DNA of 64,000 bases from Thauera sp. JM12B12 (GCF_039614725.1 NZ_CP154859.1:1302001-1366000), one strand, 5' to 3'; counted from the first letter of the stretch, positions 1-11,642 are shown. Notes: generated by a model not told the origin, from the sequence alone. A program made the numbers and translations.

Positions 1-159
1 CAGGATTCGCGCGCGGCGGTGCCGGTGCATGTGTACCAACAGACGCGGCAGACGGCGATCGGTTCATATCATCGTGCTTATAGTCCGCATCGGGTCCGCC
101 TGGGGGCGCCTTTCCGCTAGAATCGCGCATCCCCGCAAAGATCCAAGGAAAGGCACAGC

Positions 160-1242
160 ATGACCGCCTCCATGAAAGTCCACATCGACGACGTCCGCAT
201 CCAGGAGATCAAGGAGCTCGTGCCGCCGGCGCACGTGCTGCGCGAGTACCCTGCCACGCCCAAGGCGGCCGAGGTCGCCTATGAGGCACGCCAGGCGATC
301 CACCGCATCCTGTACGGCGCCGACGACCGCCTGCTGGTGGTGATCGGGCCGTGCTCGATCCACGACCCCAAGGCGGCGATGGAGTACGCGCACAAGCTCA
401 AGGCCGAGGCCGCTCGCGTCAAGGACGATCTCTTGATCGTCATGCGGGTGTATTTCGAGAAGCCGCGCACCACGGTGGGCTGGAAGGGGCTGATCAACGA
501 CCCCGGGCTGGACAACAGCTTCCGCATCAACGATGGCGTGCGCCTGGCGCGCAAGCTGCTGTGGGAAGTGAACGAGCTCGGCTTGCCCGCCGGGACCGAG
601 TTCCTCGACATGATCACCCCGCAGTACATCGCCGACCTGATCTCGTGGGGGGCGATCGGCGCGCGCACGACGGAGAGCCAGGTGCACCGCGAGCTCGCCT
701 CCGGGCTGTCGTGCCCGGTCGGCTTCAAGAACGGCACCGACGGCAACCTGCGCATCGCCGCCGACGCGATCAAGGCCGCCCAGGCGCCGCACCACTTCCT
801 GTCGGTGACCAAGGCCGGCCACTCGGCGATCGTGTCTACCCGCGGCAACGAGGACTGCCACGCCATCCTGCGCGGCGGCAAGGAGCCCAACTACGATGCC
901 GCCAGCGTGGATGCAGCCTGCCAGACGCTGGCCTCCGCCGGCGTGTGCAACAAGATCATGGTCGACTTCTCGCACGGCAACAGCCGCAAGCAGCACCGGC
1001 TGCAGATCGATGTGGCGCGCGATGTCGCCGCGCAGCTCGCGACCGGCGAGGAGCGCATCATGGGCGTGATGGTCGAGTCCCACCTCAAGGAGGGTCGCCA
1101 GGACCTGGTCCCCGGCAAGGAGCTCGAGTACGGCAAGAGCATCACCGACGCCTGCATCGGCTGGGAAGACAGCATCGAGGTGCTCGACATCCTCGCCGAG
1201 GGCGTGCGCCAGCGCCGCGTCAAGCGCGCCGCCGAGTTCTGA
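160..1242 (+). CDS. aroG: 3-deoxy-7-phosphoheptulonate synthase (DAHP synthase), class I
   Basis: This cytosolic enzyme condenses phosphoenolpyruvate with erythrose 4-phosphate, the first step of the shikimate pathway. The 360-residue protein matches the usual length of the AroF/G/H family (about 350). Visible family motifs are GPCSIHD at residues 63-69 (its Cys is a metal ligand in the family), FEKPRTTVGWKG near 99-110, GARTTESQVHRELASG near 167-182, and VDFSHGNS with the metal-binding His near 270. The start follows AAGGAAAGG at a sensible distance. A good intrinsic terminator follows the stop, so it is probably monocistronic. Which aromatic amino acid feeds back on it cannot be told by eye. 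Confidence 0.96.
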   Translation: MTASMKVHIDDVRIQEIKELVPPAHVLREYPATPKAAEVAYEARQAIHRILYGADDRLLVVIGPCSIHDPKAAMEYAHKLKAEAARVKDDLLIVMRVYFEKPRTTVGWKGLINDPGLDNSFRINDGVRLARKLLWEVNELGLPAGTEFLDMITPQYIADLISWGAIGARTTESQVHRELASGLSCPVGFKNGTDGNLRIAADAIKAAQAPHHFLSVTKAGHSAIVSTRGNEDCHAILRGGKEPNYDAASVDAACQTLASAGVCNKIMVDFSHGNSRKQHRLQIDVARDVAAQLATGEERIMGVMVESHLKEGRQDLVPGKELEYGKSITDACIGWEDSIEVLDILAEGVRQRRVKRAAEF

Positions 1243-1267
1243 GTCACCGCTTTCGGGCGCAAGCGGG

Positions 1268-1293
1268 AGGGCCTGCCGTGCGCAGGCCCTTTT
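1268..1293 (+). terminator. Rho-independent terminator after aroG
   Basis: A perfect 9-bp stem (AGGGCCTGC with GCAGGCCCT) closes a 5-base loop and runs into TTTT. It begins 25 bases after the aroG stop and separates aroG from dinB. Confidence 0.85.
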
Positions 1294-1309
1294 GCATCGC
1301 GTGTCGCGC

Positions 1310-2413
1310 ATGAGCAATCCCACGCGCAAGATCATCCACTGCGACTGCGACTGCTTCTACGCCGCGGTCGAGATGCGCGACGACCCCGCCCTGCGCGGCC
1401 GGCCGATCGCGGTGGGCGGGCGCGCCGAGACGCGCGGCGTGATCGCCACCTGCAACTACGAGGCGCGTGCGTTCGGCGTGCATTCGGCGATGTCCACCGC
1501 GCGCGCGCTCCAGCTGTGCCCGCAGCTGATCCTGCTGCCGCCCGACTTCGAGCGCTACCGCGAGGCCTCGCGCCGCATCCTCGCCATCTACCGTGACTAC
1601 ACCCCGCTGGTCGAGCCGCTCTCGCTCGACGAGGCCTACCTCGACGTCACCGGGGTCGAGCGCTGTCGTGGCTCGGCCTCGCTGATGGCGCAGGAGATCC
1701 GCGACCGTATCCGCGCAGAGGTCGGCATCACTGCCTCGGCCGGCATCGCGCCCAACAAGTTCATTGCCAAGGTGGCGAGCGACTGGAACAAGCCCGACGG
1801 CCAGTTCGTCGTGCGACCGCAGGACGTCGACGCCTTCGTTGCCGCGCTGCCGGTGAAGAAGATCTTCGGCGTCGGCAAGGTGACGGCAGCGAAGCTCAAC
1901 CGCCTGGGCGTGCATACCTGCGGCGAGTTGCGCGCGTGGGGCGCGGCCGAGCTGACCCAGCAGTTCGGCAGCTTCGGCGCCAGCCTTTACCGGCTGTGCC
2001 GCGGCATCGACGAGCGCGCGGTGCAGCCCGACCGCATCCGCAAGTCGCTGTCGGTGGAGACGACCTATGCCCAGGATCTGCCCGATCTCGCCGCCTGCCG
2101 CAGCGCGCTCGATGCGCTGATCGCGGACTTCCAGCGCCGCTTCGAGCGTGCGCGGGAGCCGCGGCCGGTGCACAAGGCGGTGGTGAAGATCCGCTTCGCG
2201 GACTTCTCGCGCACCACCGCCGAATGCGTGTGCGAGGTGCCGGACGTGCGCATCTGGCAGGCCCTGCTCGAGGAGGCGTATGCGCGCAAGGGGCTGGCGG
2301 TGCGCCTGCTCGGCGTCGGCGTGCGTTTTTCCGAGGCGCTTGCCGTGCCGGTGGCGGCGCAGATTTCGCTGTTCGACCCCGCGCCGGATACGGCCGCGGA
2401 CCAGACCCACTGA
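1310..2413 (+). CDS. dinB: DNA polymerase IV (Y-family translesion polymerase)
   Basis: This is an error-prone polymerase that copies past damaged bases. The N-terminus carries the Y-family metal site (IIHCDCDCFYAAVE, residues 8-21) and SLDEAYLDV near 105-113, the second catalytic carboxylate cluster. A helix-hairpin-helix-like stretch (FGVGKVTAAKLNRLGV) and the little-finger domain follow. QISLF at about 351-355, close to the C-terminus, fits the QxxLF beta-clamp-binding motif. At 367 residues it is slightly longer than E. coli DinB (351). I chose the ATG at 1310: the in-frame ATG at 1292 lies in the T-tract of the aroG terminator and would add residues absent from the family. The next gene starts 13 bases after the stop, so the two may be co-transcribed. 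Confidence 0.93.
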   Translation: MSNPTRKIIHCDCDCFYAAVEMRDDPALRGRPIAVGGRAETRGVIATCNYEARAFGVHSAMSTARALQLCPQLILLPPDFERYREASRRILAIYRDYTPLVEPLSLDEAYLDVTGVERCRGSASLMAQEIRDRIRAEVGITASAGIAPNKFIAKVASDWNKPDGQFVVRPQDVDAFVAALPVKKIFGVGKVTAAKLNRLGVHTCGELRAWGAAELTQQFGSFGASLYRLCRGIDERAVQPDRIRKSLSVETTYAQDLPDLAACRSALDALIADFQRRFERAREPRPVHKAVVKIRFADFSRTTAECVCEVPDVRIWQALLEEAYARKGLAVRLLGVGVRFSEALAVPVAAQISLFDPAPDTAADQTH

Positions 2414-2426
2414 TACGGAGTTCTCC

Positions 2427-4391
2427 ATGGTCGATGTTTCCGCGCCCGGGCCGGGCAAGGTCTCGCCGCCCGCATCGGCTGCCGCCGCCGCGCCTGTCAG
2501 CGAGCCGCCTCGCCCGGATGAAGCAGCTGCGGACGCGTCGTCGGTGCCGCTCGAGGCGGGTGCCCCCGAGCGTCCAGTCAGCCTCGGTGCGCTGTACGGC
2601 GCGCTCTGGCGGCACGCCGCGGGTGCGCGCCACCTGCTGCTGTTCGCCTTCCTGCTGCTGCTCGCTTCGCAGCTGTTCAAGCTCGCCGTGCCCTGGCTCG
2701 CCGGCAATGCGATCAACCTGATCCAGTCCGGCGGGCTGGAGGCGATGAACGAGGCGGCGCGCTGGCTGGCGATGGTGTTCGCGGCCATCGTGGCGAGCTG
2801 GGTGCTGCACGGCCCGGGGCGCATCCTCGAGCGCAACGCCGCGCTCAGGGTGCGCGAGCGGTTGTCGGCGCTGCTCGTCGGGCGCCTGCTCGCGGCGCCG
2901 CTCTCCTGGCACGAGCGCCATCACTCCGGCGAGACCACGCACCGCGTGCAGCAAAGCACCAACGCGCTCTACGACTTCGCCCAGAGCCAGTTCATCTACC
3001 TGCAGAACACCGTGCGCCTGGTGGGGCCGATCGTCGCGCTGTGGCTGATCTCGCCGCTGGTGGGTGCGGTCGCCACGCTGGGCTACGGCTTGATCGGTCT
3101 GCTGATCACGCGCTTCGACCGCGTGATGATGCGCATCGCGGTGGACGAGAATCGCGCCGAGCGGGCGTATTCGGCGACGCTGGTCGACGTGCTCGGCAAC
3201 GTGCTCTCGGTGCTCGCGCTGCGCCGCGGGGCCGGGGTGGCGCGGCTGATCGGCGAGCGCCTGCTCGCGGTGTTCGGGCCGCTGAAGAAGAGCATCGTGT
3301 TGAACGAGGCCAAGTGGTGCTCGGTGGATCTGCTCGCGAGCGCGCTGTGGTGCGTGCTGGTCGGCGTGTATGCGGCCGAGGCCGCCGGCGTGTTCGGCTT
3401 CGGCGCGGCGGCGGGTGGGGCCGCAGCGGCGGCAGGCACGATCGCGCTCGGCAAGGTCTTCATGGTGTACGAGTACTCGCAGCAGGCTGGTGGGGTGATC
3501 ACCGCGATCGCCGCCCACTTTCAGTCGCTCGCCCGCCAGCGCGCCAACTATGCCGCGGCCGAACCGCTGTTCTCCGCGCCGCAGACGGCCGCGGCGGCCG
3601 ACGAGGGCACGCCTGCGGGGGCGCACTGGCGCACGCTGGTGCTCGAGGGGGTGCGCTTCGCCCATGGCGATGCGCGGGCCGCCGCGCTGGAAGTCGAGCG
3701 TCTCGAGTTGGTCCGCGGGCGGCGCTATGCGCTCGTCGGTCCCAGTGGTGCGGGCAAGACCACGTTGCTGCGCCTGCTCGCCGGGCTGGATGCGCCTGCT
3801 GCGGGTCGCCTGACCCTTGACGGTAACGCGGCCGCGGACATGCCGGCGCGCCTGCGCCCGCTGGCGACGCTGATCCCTCAGCAGGCCGAGATGTTCGACG
3901 GCACGCTGGGCGAGAACCTTCGCCTCGGCGAGGCTGCATCAGCGGAGCGCGTGGCGGCTGCGGTGCATGCCGCCGGCGCGGATGCGGTGGTCGAGGGCCT
4001 GGCTCAGGGGCTGGATACACGCGTGGTGGAGGGCGGCGCCAACTGGTCGGGCGGCCAGCGCCAGCGCCTCGCGCTGGCGCGCGGCGTGCTTGCCGCCGAA
4101 GGCACGAGCCTGCTGCTGCTCGACGAGCCCACCAGCAGCCTCGATCCGGAAACCGAGGCGCGGGTCTATCAGCGCCTGTTCACGCACTTTGCCGATGCGA
4201 CCCTGGTGTCCTCGGTGCATCGGCTGCACCTGCTGGACCGCTTCGACGAGGTGATCCTGATGCGCGCCGGGCGCATCGAGGCGGTGGGCCGCGCCTGGGA
4301 GCTGGCGCAGGGTTCAGCCTTGTTCCGCGAGCTCCTCGCCGCCCAGGCGGTGAGTGGCGAGGCGCCCATGAGCGCGGCGCCCGGCTCCTGA
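2427..4391 (+). CDS. ABC exporter half-transporter (fused membrane and ATPase domains)
   Basis: A 654-residue inner-membrane ABC exporter subunit that would work as a homodimer. An Ala/Pro-rich soluble N-terminus of about 60 residues precedes a six-helix exporter-type membrane domain (about 65-370). The nucleotide-binding domain shows Walker A (GPSGAGKTT), the signature SGGQRQRLALARG and Walker B LLLLDEPTSSLD. The domain order is that of the MsbA/HlyB/multidrug class, but the substrate cannot be read from sequence. ATG 2427 is preceded by GGAG at good spacing. An upstream in-frame start would lie inside dinB and is unlikely. The gene converges on the adenosyltransferase gene with only a 4-base gap, and no terminator is evident there. 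Confidence 0.9.
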   Translation: MVDVSAPGPGKVSPPASAAAAAPVSEPPRPDEAAADASSVPLEAGAPERPVSLGALYGALWRHAAGARHLLLFAFLLLLASQLFKLAVPWLAGNAINLIQSGGLEAMNEAARWLAMVFAAIVASWVLHGPGRILERNAALRVRERLSALLVGRLLAAPLSWHERHHSGETTHRVQQSTNALYDFAQSQFIYLQNTVRLVGPIVALWLISPLVGAVATLGYGLIGLLITRFDRVMMRIAVDENRAERAYSATLVDVLGNVLSVLALRRGAGVARLIGERLLAVFGPLKKSIVLNEAKWCSVDLLASALWCVLVGVYAAEAAGVFGFGAAAGGAAAAAGTIALGKVFMVYEYSQQAGGVITAIAAHFQSLARQRANYAAAEPLFSAPQTAAAADEGTPAGAHWRTLVLEGVRFAHGDARAAALEVERLELVRGRRYALVGPSGAGKTTLLRLLAGLDAPAAGRLTLDGNAAADMPARLRPLATLIPQQAEMFDGTLGENLRLGEAASAERVAAAVHAAGADAVVEGLAQGLDTRVVEGGANWSGGQRQRLALARGVLAAEGTSLLLLDEPTSSLDPETEARVYQRLFTHFADATLVSSVHRLHLLDRFDEVILMRAGRIEAVGRAWELAQGSALFRELLAAQAVSGEAPMSAAPGS

Positions 4392-4395
4392 CGCC

Positions 4396-4947
4396 TCACG
4401 CATTCTTGCGCTTCTGCCACAGCACGTCGCCGCGGCCGCCGGCGCGGTTGAGCACGCGGCCGAGCACGAACAGCAGGTCGGACAGACGGTTGAGGTACTG
4501 GCGCGGGGCGTCATTGACCGCTTCTTCCAGTGCCAGCGCCACCAGCGCACGTTCGGCGCGGCGGCACACGGTGCGGGCGTGGTGGGCGTAGGCCGCGGCG
4601 CGGGTGCCGCCGGGCAGGATGAAGTCCTTGAGCGGCTCGAGGGGTTCGTTGAAGCGGTCGAGCTCCTCCTCGAGGTGGGTGACCTGCTTGTCGGTGATCA
4701 TGCTCATGCCCGGGATGCAGACCTCGCCGCCGAGATCGAAGAGGTCGTGCTGCACGTTGGTCAGCAGCACGCGCACGTCCTCCGGCAGTTCCTCGCAAAG
4801 CAGCAGGCCGATGATGGCATTGGTCTCGTCGACCTCGCCCAGCGCGTGGATACGCAGGCTGTTCTTGGAGACGCGCTTGCCGTCGCCCAGGCCGGTGGTG
4901 CCGGCGTCGCCGGTGCGGGTGTAGATCTTGGAGAGGCGGTTACCCAT
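4396..4947 (-). CDS. PduO-type cob(I)alamin adenosyltransferase
   Basis: This enzyme transfers the adenosyl group of ATP to cob(I)alamin to make adenosylcobalamin. The 183-residue protein is typical of the PduO/MMAB family. It shows the N-terminal ATP-binding motif (YTRTGDAGTTGLGDGKRV, residues 9-26), the following ALGEVDETNAIIG, and the C-terminal helices RRAERALVAL and NRLSDLLFVLGR that carry active-site Arg and Asn residues in the family. No other cobalamin gene lies nearby, so it probably serves salvage or repair of the cofactor for enzymes encoded elsewhere. It diverges from alaS. Confidence 0.93.
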   Translation of the reverse strand: MGNRLSKIYTRTGDAGTTGLGDGKRVSKNSLRIHALGEVDETNAIIGLLLCEELPEDVRVLLTNVQHDLFDLGGEVCIPGMSMITDKQVTHLEEELDRFNEPLEPLKDFILPGGTRAAAYAHHARTVCRRAERALVALALEEAVNDAPRQYLNRLSDLLFVLGRVLNRAGGRGDVLWQKRKNA

Positions 4948-5102
4948 GGTGTGCTCGTGTCCCGTGGTTGGTTGACGTTCGCGTCAATTATAGGCGAAGC
5001 CCGTCCTGGAGCGGGGGCGGCAAATGACGCGCTTAAGCTCATGATAAACTTGCGCATTCGCCTGCAGTGCGGGCCAATCGTCCAGAAAACACGCAAACTT
5101 CC

Positions 5103-7724
<2,622 letters not shown>

Positions 7725-7916
7725 ACCTCAGGCTGGCGCTTCCCTGGAGTGGGGCGCCGCCTGCTGGATGGGAGGCTTCCGGATCGGGTGCGGTGGCGGC
7801 GATCGGCCGACGGGGGCGTTCCACAGAACGCCTGTCGCCCGCCGCGCACCGAGCGCGTCGCCATCCTGGCGGCGGATGCGGCATTGCCGCATGACGATCA
7901 CGCTCTGGACAAGCTC

Positions 7917-8228
7917 CTAGCCGATCTCCGCGAGGAACCTGGCCCGCGCGCGCTGCAGTGCCAGCCGGCCTGCCTCGTCCGCGACACCGAGCGCCGTGCG
8001 GTGATAGGTCTCGAACGCGGCCTTGACCTTCGCCGCGTCGATCGCCGCTGAGGCCTCGGCCGGCACCGCGGGCGGCGGGGTCTCGCCGGGGATGGGCTGC
8101 AGCGCTGCGTGCTTGGGGACGAACTCCGTGCCGCCACCGTCTGCCGCGGCCGTCATCGGACCCACCTTGGTGTAGCTGCGGCCTTTCCACTGGAAGCGGG
8201 AGCCGATCGGGAGCAGATCGATCTTCAT
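7917..8228 (-). CDS. Conserved-looking small hypothetical protein
   Basis: A 103-residue soluble protein that I do not recognise as any characterised family. The N-terminal half (MKIDLLPIGSRFQWKG, then YTKVGPMTAA and EFVPKHAALQPI) looks like a small beta-rich domain. A Pro/Ala linker and a C-terminal helix (AAFETYHRTALGVADEAGRL) follow. The start at 8228 is chosen because upstream residues in the same frame are low-complexity; the ribosome site is weak. It lies between alaS and the mtoX operon and diverges from the latter. Codon third positions are GC-rich as in real genes here. It may be a lineage-specific protein. Confidence 0.6.
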   Translation of the reverse strand: MKIDLLPIGSRFQWKGRSYTKVGPMTAAADGGGTEFVPKHAALQPIPGETPPPAVPAEASAAIDAAKVKAAFETYHRTALGVADEAGRLALQRARARFLAEIG

Positions 8229-8322
8229 CGGTGGCTGAGGGTGTGTCGTTGTCGGGGCCGACAGTCTATTTGAAGACGGCAGCGGGCTGTGTGCCCGCCC
8301 TCGCGGACGGCGTCGATCCACA

Positions 8323-8351
8323 TTGACATGACGGGGTCCGGCTTCTAGGTT
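8323..8351 (+). promoter_or_regulatory. Candidate sigma70 promoter for the mtoX operon
   Basis: A perfect -35 TTGACA (8323-8328) is followed after 17 bases by TAGGTT (8346-8351), a partial -10. It would give a leader of about 90 bases before mtoX. No hairpin or operator is obvious in the leader. Confidence 0.5.
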
Positions 8352-8449
8352 CCAAGGGCGACCGCCCGACCATGACGCGGCAGGACATGCGATCGCCCCC
8401 CGTGTTCTGGCCGGCGGCCTCGATCCCGACAGAGAGAAGGAGGTGCGCC

Positions 8450-9784
8450 ATGAAGACGCCTCGTATCCGCCTCACAGCGATGGCCGTGCTGCTGTCGTCC
8501 ATGCTCGCCGCGCCGCAGCTTGCCGCCGACGAAACCTGCAATTCGCCCTACCTCAGCACCCTGATCAAGGGCCAGGAAGACTACGTCCATGTATGGACGC
8601 TCGGCGTGAAGGGCCTGGGTGACGAGTCGGACAAGCTCGTCACCGTGGATGTGAATCCGCAGTCCCCCGACTACGGCAAGGTCGTGCATGTGCTCAGCGT
8701 CGGCGGGCGTGGCGAGGCGCACCATGGCGGCTTCAGCGACGACCGCCGCTACCTGTGGGCCGGCCGCCTGGACGACAACAAGATCTTCGTGTTCGACATC
8801 GGCAGCAACCCGGCTGCGCCCACGCTGGTGCAGACCATCGCCGACTTCGCCGACAAGACCGGCTTCGTCGGTCCGCACACCTTCTATGCCTTGCCCGGGC
8901 GCATGCTGGTGCAGGGGCTGTCGAACACGCAGGACCATGGCGGGCGCACAGGCATCGCGGTGTACAACAACAAGGGCGAGTTCGTCGCCAAGTACGACAT
9001 GCCGACCGGCGAGCACGACGGCGTGGCGGCCGACGGCTATGGCTACGACATCGGCATCAATCCGCAGAAGAACGCGCTGCTCACCTCCAGCTTCACCGGC
9101 TGGAACAACTACATGATGGACTTCGGCAAGCTGGTGCAGGACGCCGAGGCGATGACGCGCTTCGGCAGCACGATGGTGATGTGGGACCTGAAGGCGATGA
9201 AGCCGCAGAAGGTGATGAACGTGCCGGGCTCGCCGCTGGAGATCCGCTGGTCGCTGAAGGCGGGCGACAATTGGGCGCTGACCGCCACCGCGCTGACCTC
9301 GCAGCTCGTGCTGGTGAAGCAGGATGCGGCGGGCGAATGGCAGGCCAAGGCCGTGGCTGCGGTCGGCGACCCGGCGCAGATCCCGCTGCCGGTCGACATC
9401 TCGATCACCGCCGACGCCAAGGGGCTGTGGGTGAACACCTTCATGGACGGCAAGACGCGCTACTTCGACATTTCCAACCCCGAGGCGCCGGTGCAGACCT
9501 ACGAGAAGGTCATCGGCAAGCAGGTGAACATGGTGAGCCAGAGCTGGGACGGCAAGCGCGTGTATTTCACCAGCAGCCTGCTTGCCAACTGGGACAAGCG
9601 CGGCGCCGACGACGAGCAGTTCCTCAAGCTCTACCACTGGGACGGCAAGGCCCTGACCGAGCAGTTCGCGCTGGACTTCCATGCGCTCGGGCTCGGGCGC
9701 GCGCACCACATGAAGTTCTCCGCCAAGCCGGCACCGGGGACGGCCCGGGACCCGGGCCGCGAGGTGGCGATCGCGCAGCGGTGA
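8450..9784 (+). CDS. mtoX: Methanethiol oxidase, SBP56/SELENBP1 family, exported
   Basis: The family is a copper-dependent periplasmic oxidase that converts methanethiol to formaldehyde, hydrogen sulfide and hydrogen peroxide. The 444-residue precursor begins with a clear signal peptide (about 1-26, cut near LAA-DE). Stretches align from memory with human SELENBP1: KLVTVDVNPQSPDYGKVVHVL, HHGGFSDD, SPLEIRW, MVSQSWDGKRVYFTSSL followed by ANWDK, and LGRAHHMKF near the C-terminus; several contain candidate His ligands. A strong AGAAGGAGG precedes the ATG. It is the first of three tightly packed genes (6-base gap to a SCO1-like gene, then a MauG-like gene). That order is the published mtoX operon of Hyphomicrobium, which strongly supports the function. 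Exact metal ligands are not assigned here. Confidence 0.9.
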   Translation: MKTPRIRLTAMAVLLSSMLAAPQLAADETCNSPYLSTLIKGQEDYVHVWTLGVKGLGDESDKLVTVDVNPQSPDYGKVVHVLSVGGRGEAHHGGFSDDRRYLWAGRLDDNKIFVFDIGSNPAAPTLVQTIADFADKTGFVGPHTFYALPGRMLVQGLSNTQDHGGRTGIAVYNNKGEFVAKYDMPTGEHDGVAADGYGYDIGINPQKNALLTSSFTGWNNYMMDFGKLVQDAEAMTRFGSTMVMWDLKAMKPQKVMNVPGSPLEIRWSLKAGDNWALTATALTSQLVLVKQDAAGEWQAKAVAAVGDPAQIPLPVDISITADAKGLWVNTFMDGKTRYFDISNPEAPVQTYEKVIGKQVNMVSQSWDGKRVYFTSSLLANWDKRGADDEQFLKLYHWDGKALTEQFALDFHALGLGRAHHMKFSAKPAPGTARDPGREVAIAQR

Positions 9785-9790
9785 GCGCAC

Positions 9791-10489
9791 ATGAACCGCG
9801 CAGGCCGGTGGGCAAGAACGGCGGTGCTGGTGGCTGCGGGTCTGCTGTCGGGCGCCGCGTCGCTCGGCGCCGGCTCGCCTGAACGTGCGCCCAGGGCGCC
9901 GGTGCAGGACTTCGTCCCCCCGGTGCCCGGCAGCTACAGCTTGCCGCCGATCCAGCGCGTGCCGCAGGGCACGGTGCTGGACATCGACGGCCGCCGCCAG
10001 CCCTTCTCGCGCTACACCACGGGGCGGGTGACGCTGCTGTCCTTCATGTACACCTATTGCACCGACCCGATCGGTTGCCCGCTGGCGTACGAGACGATGA
10101 CGACGCTCCGCGACCGGCTGTTGGCGCGTCCCGAGCGTGCGCGCCGCGTGCAGCTGGTCAGCCTGTCCTTCGATCCGGCGCATGACGTTCCGGAGGAGAT
10201 GAGGCGCTACGCAGGTCGCCTCGCCGATCCGGCGAGTCCGCTGCGCTGGCATTTCCTGACCACGCGCTCGGTGGCCGAGCTCAAGCCCCTGCTCGACGAG
10301 CTCGGCCAGGACGTGTCGGTGGAGGTGGATGCTCAGGGGCAGCCGACGCGGGTGCTGAACCACATGCTCAAGCTGTTCCTGATCGACGCGCGCGGGCGCG
10401 TGCGCGAGATCTACTCGAGCGCCTTCCTGCTGCCGGACGTGATGCTCAATGACATCGAGACGCTGTTGCTGGAGCCGGCCGCGCCTTGA
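9791..10489 (+). CDS. SCO1/SenC-family copper chaperone-like protein, mtoX operon
   Basis: A 232-residue exported thioredoxin-fold protein, probably delivering copper to methanethiol oxidase. The N-terminal hydrophobic segment (about 10-26) is a signal peptide or anchor. The SCO fold is suggested by TLLSFMYTYC, LVSLSFDPAHDVPEEM and the distal His of VLNHMLKLFLID (His191). Where typical SCO proteins have CxxxC, this one has C90-TDPIG-C96, five residues between the cysteines, which may alter the copper site. It follows mtoX by 6 bases, and its 3' end overlaps the next gene by 41 bases, so translation is probably coupled. Role is inferred from operon context. Confidence 0.85.
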   Translation: MNRAGRWARTAVLVAAGLLSGAASLGAGSPERAPRAPVQDFVPPVPGSYSLPPIQRVPQGTVLDIDGRRQPFSRYTTGRVTLLSFMYTYCTDPIGCPLAYETMTTLRDRLLARPERARRVQLVSLSFDPAHDVPEEMRRYAGRLADPASPLRWHFLTTRSVAELKPLLDELGQDVSVEVDAQGQPTRVLNHMLKLFLIDARGRVREIYSSAFLLPDVMLNDIETLLLEPAAP

Positions 10490-11642
10490 GGGCGCGCTGC
10501 TGGCGGTATTGCTGGTGGCGCGGGCGTTCGCTGCCGAGATGCCGGTCGCCCAGATGTCGGCCGTCCAGAGGCCGGGTGCCGATGTGCCGCTCGCGATCGA
10601 CACCCCGCTCGGGCTGCCCGCGCTGCCGTTTCCCGCGGACAACCCGCCCACGGCGGCGAAGGTGGAGCTCGGTCGCAAGCTCTTCTTCGATCGTCGCCTG
10701 TCCTTCAACGGCACGATGTCGTGCGCGATGTGCCATGTGCCGGAGCAGGGCTTCACCTCGAACGAGTTGCGCACCCCGGTGGGCAACGAAGGCGCCAGCG
10801 CGCGCCGCAACGCCCCCGGCCTGATCAACGTCGCCTACCATCCGCGCCTGTTCCACGACGGCCGCGAGGGCGCCCTGGAGACCCAGGTGTGGGGCCCGCT
10901 GCTCGCGCCCGACGAGATGGCGAACCCCTCGCTCGGCCACGTGCTCGACCACCTGCGCGCGCTGCCCGACTATGTCGGCCTGTTCGAAGCCGCCTTCGCC
11001 GGCCGTGGTGCGACTGCCGATACCGTGGGCGCGGCGCTGGCGAGCTTCCAGCGCACCCTGGTGGCGGGCGACTCGCGCTTCGATCGCTACCGTTACGGTG
11101 GCGCGCGCGATGCGCTGAGCGCCGAGGAGAAGGCGGGCCTGGCGATCTTCACCGGCAAGGGCCGCTGCGCGGCCTGCCACCTCATCGGCGAGCGCGATGC
11201 GCTGCTGTCCGATTTCGCGTACCACAACACCGGCATCGGCTGGCTGCGCAGCCAGGAAGGTGGAGCGGTCGAGGTCGAGCTGGCGCCGGGCGTGCGTGCG
11301 CGCATGCGCGCCGCGGTGGTGCGCAGCATCGGTGCGGCGCCGCGTAGCGACCTCGGACGCTTCGAGATCACGCGCGACCCGCGCGAGCGCTGGGCCTACA
11401 GGACGCCGATGCTGCGCGAAGTGGCCGCCACCGCGCCCTACATGCACGACGGCTCGCTGCCGACCCTGGAGGCGGTGGTCGCGTACTACGATCGCGGCGG
11501 CGCGGGGGCGCCCGGGCAGAGCCCGCTGATTGCGCCGCTGCAGCTGAGCGCGCCGGAAAGGGCCGCCCTCGTCGCCTTCCTGAAGGCGCTGAGCGGGCGG
11601 CTGGCCAAGCCCGAATCCGCCCACCCGGGCGATAGGCGGTGA
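10449..11642 (+). CDS. MauG/cytochrome c peroxidase-like di-haem protein, mtoX operon
   Basis: A 397-residue exported di-haem c-type cytochrome. The N-terminus reads as a signal peptide ending near ARAFA-AE (residue 29). Two haem-binding motifs are present: CAMCH (92-96) and CAACH (240-244). Family features include KLFFDRRLSFNGTMSC before the first haem, RNAPGLINVAYHPRLFHDG, and RTPMLREVAATAPYMHDG with the Met/His ligand region. In mtoX operons this MauG-like partner is thought to mature or oxidise the enzyme. The ATG at 10449 lies inside the SCO-like gene in another frame; it is chosen because it supplies a complete signal peptide. Confidence 0.88.
   Translation: MTSRRCCWSRPRLEGALLAVLLVARAFAAEMPVAQMSAVQRPGADVPLAIDTPLGLPALPFPADNPPTAAKVELGRKLFFDRRLSFNGTMSCAMCHVPEQGFTSNELRTPVGNEGASARRNAPGLINVAYHPRLFHDGREGALETQVWGPLLAPDEMANPSLGHVLDHLRALPDYVGLFEAAFAGRGATADTVGAALASFQRTLVAGDSRFDRYRYGGARDALSAEEKAGLAIFTGKGRCAACHLIGERDALLSDFAYHNTGIGWLRSQEGGAVEVELAPGVRARMRAAVVRSIGAAPRSDLGRFEITRDPRERWAYRTPMLREVAATAPYMHDGSLPTLEAVVAYYDRGGAGAPGQSPLIAPLQLSAPERAALVAFLKALSGRLAKPESAHPGDRR

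Noticed and set aside
1..120. Plus-strand frame open from the window edge to a TAG at 118-120
   Set aside because: Too short to recognise and without family motifs; it may be the end of an upstream gene, but I cannot support it.
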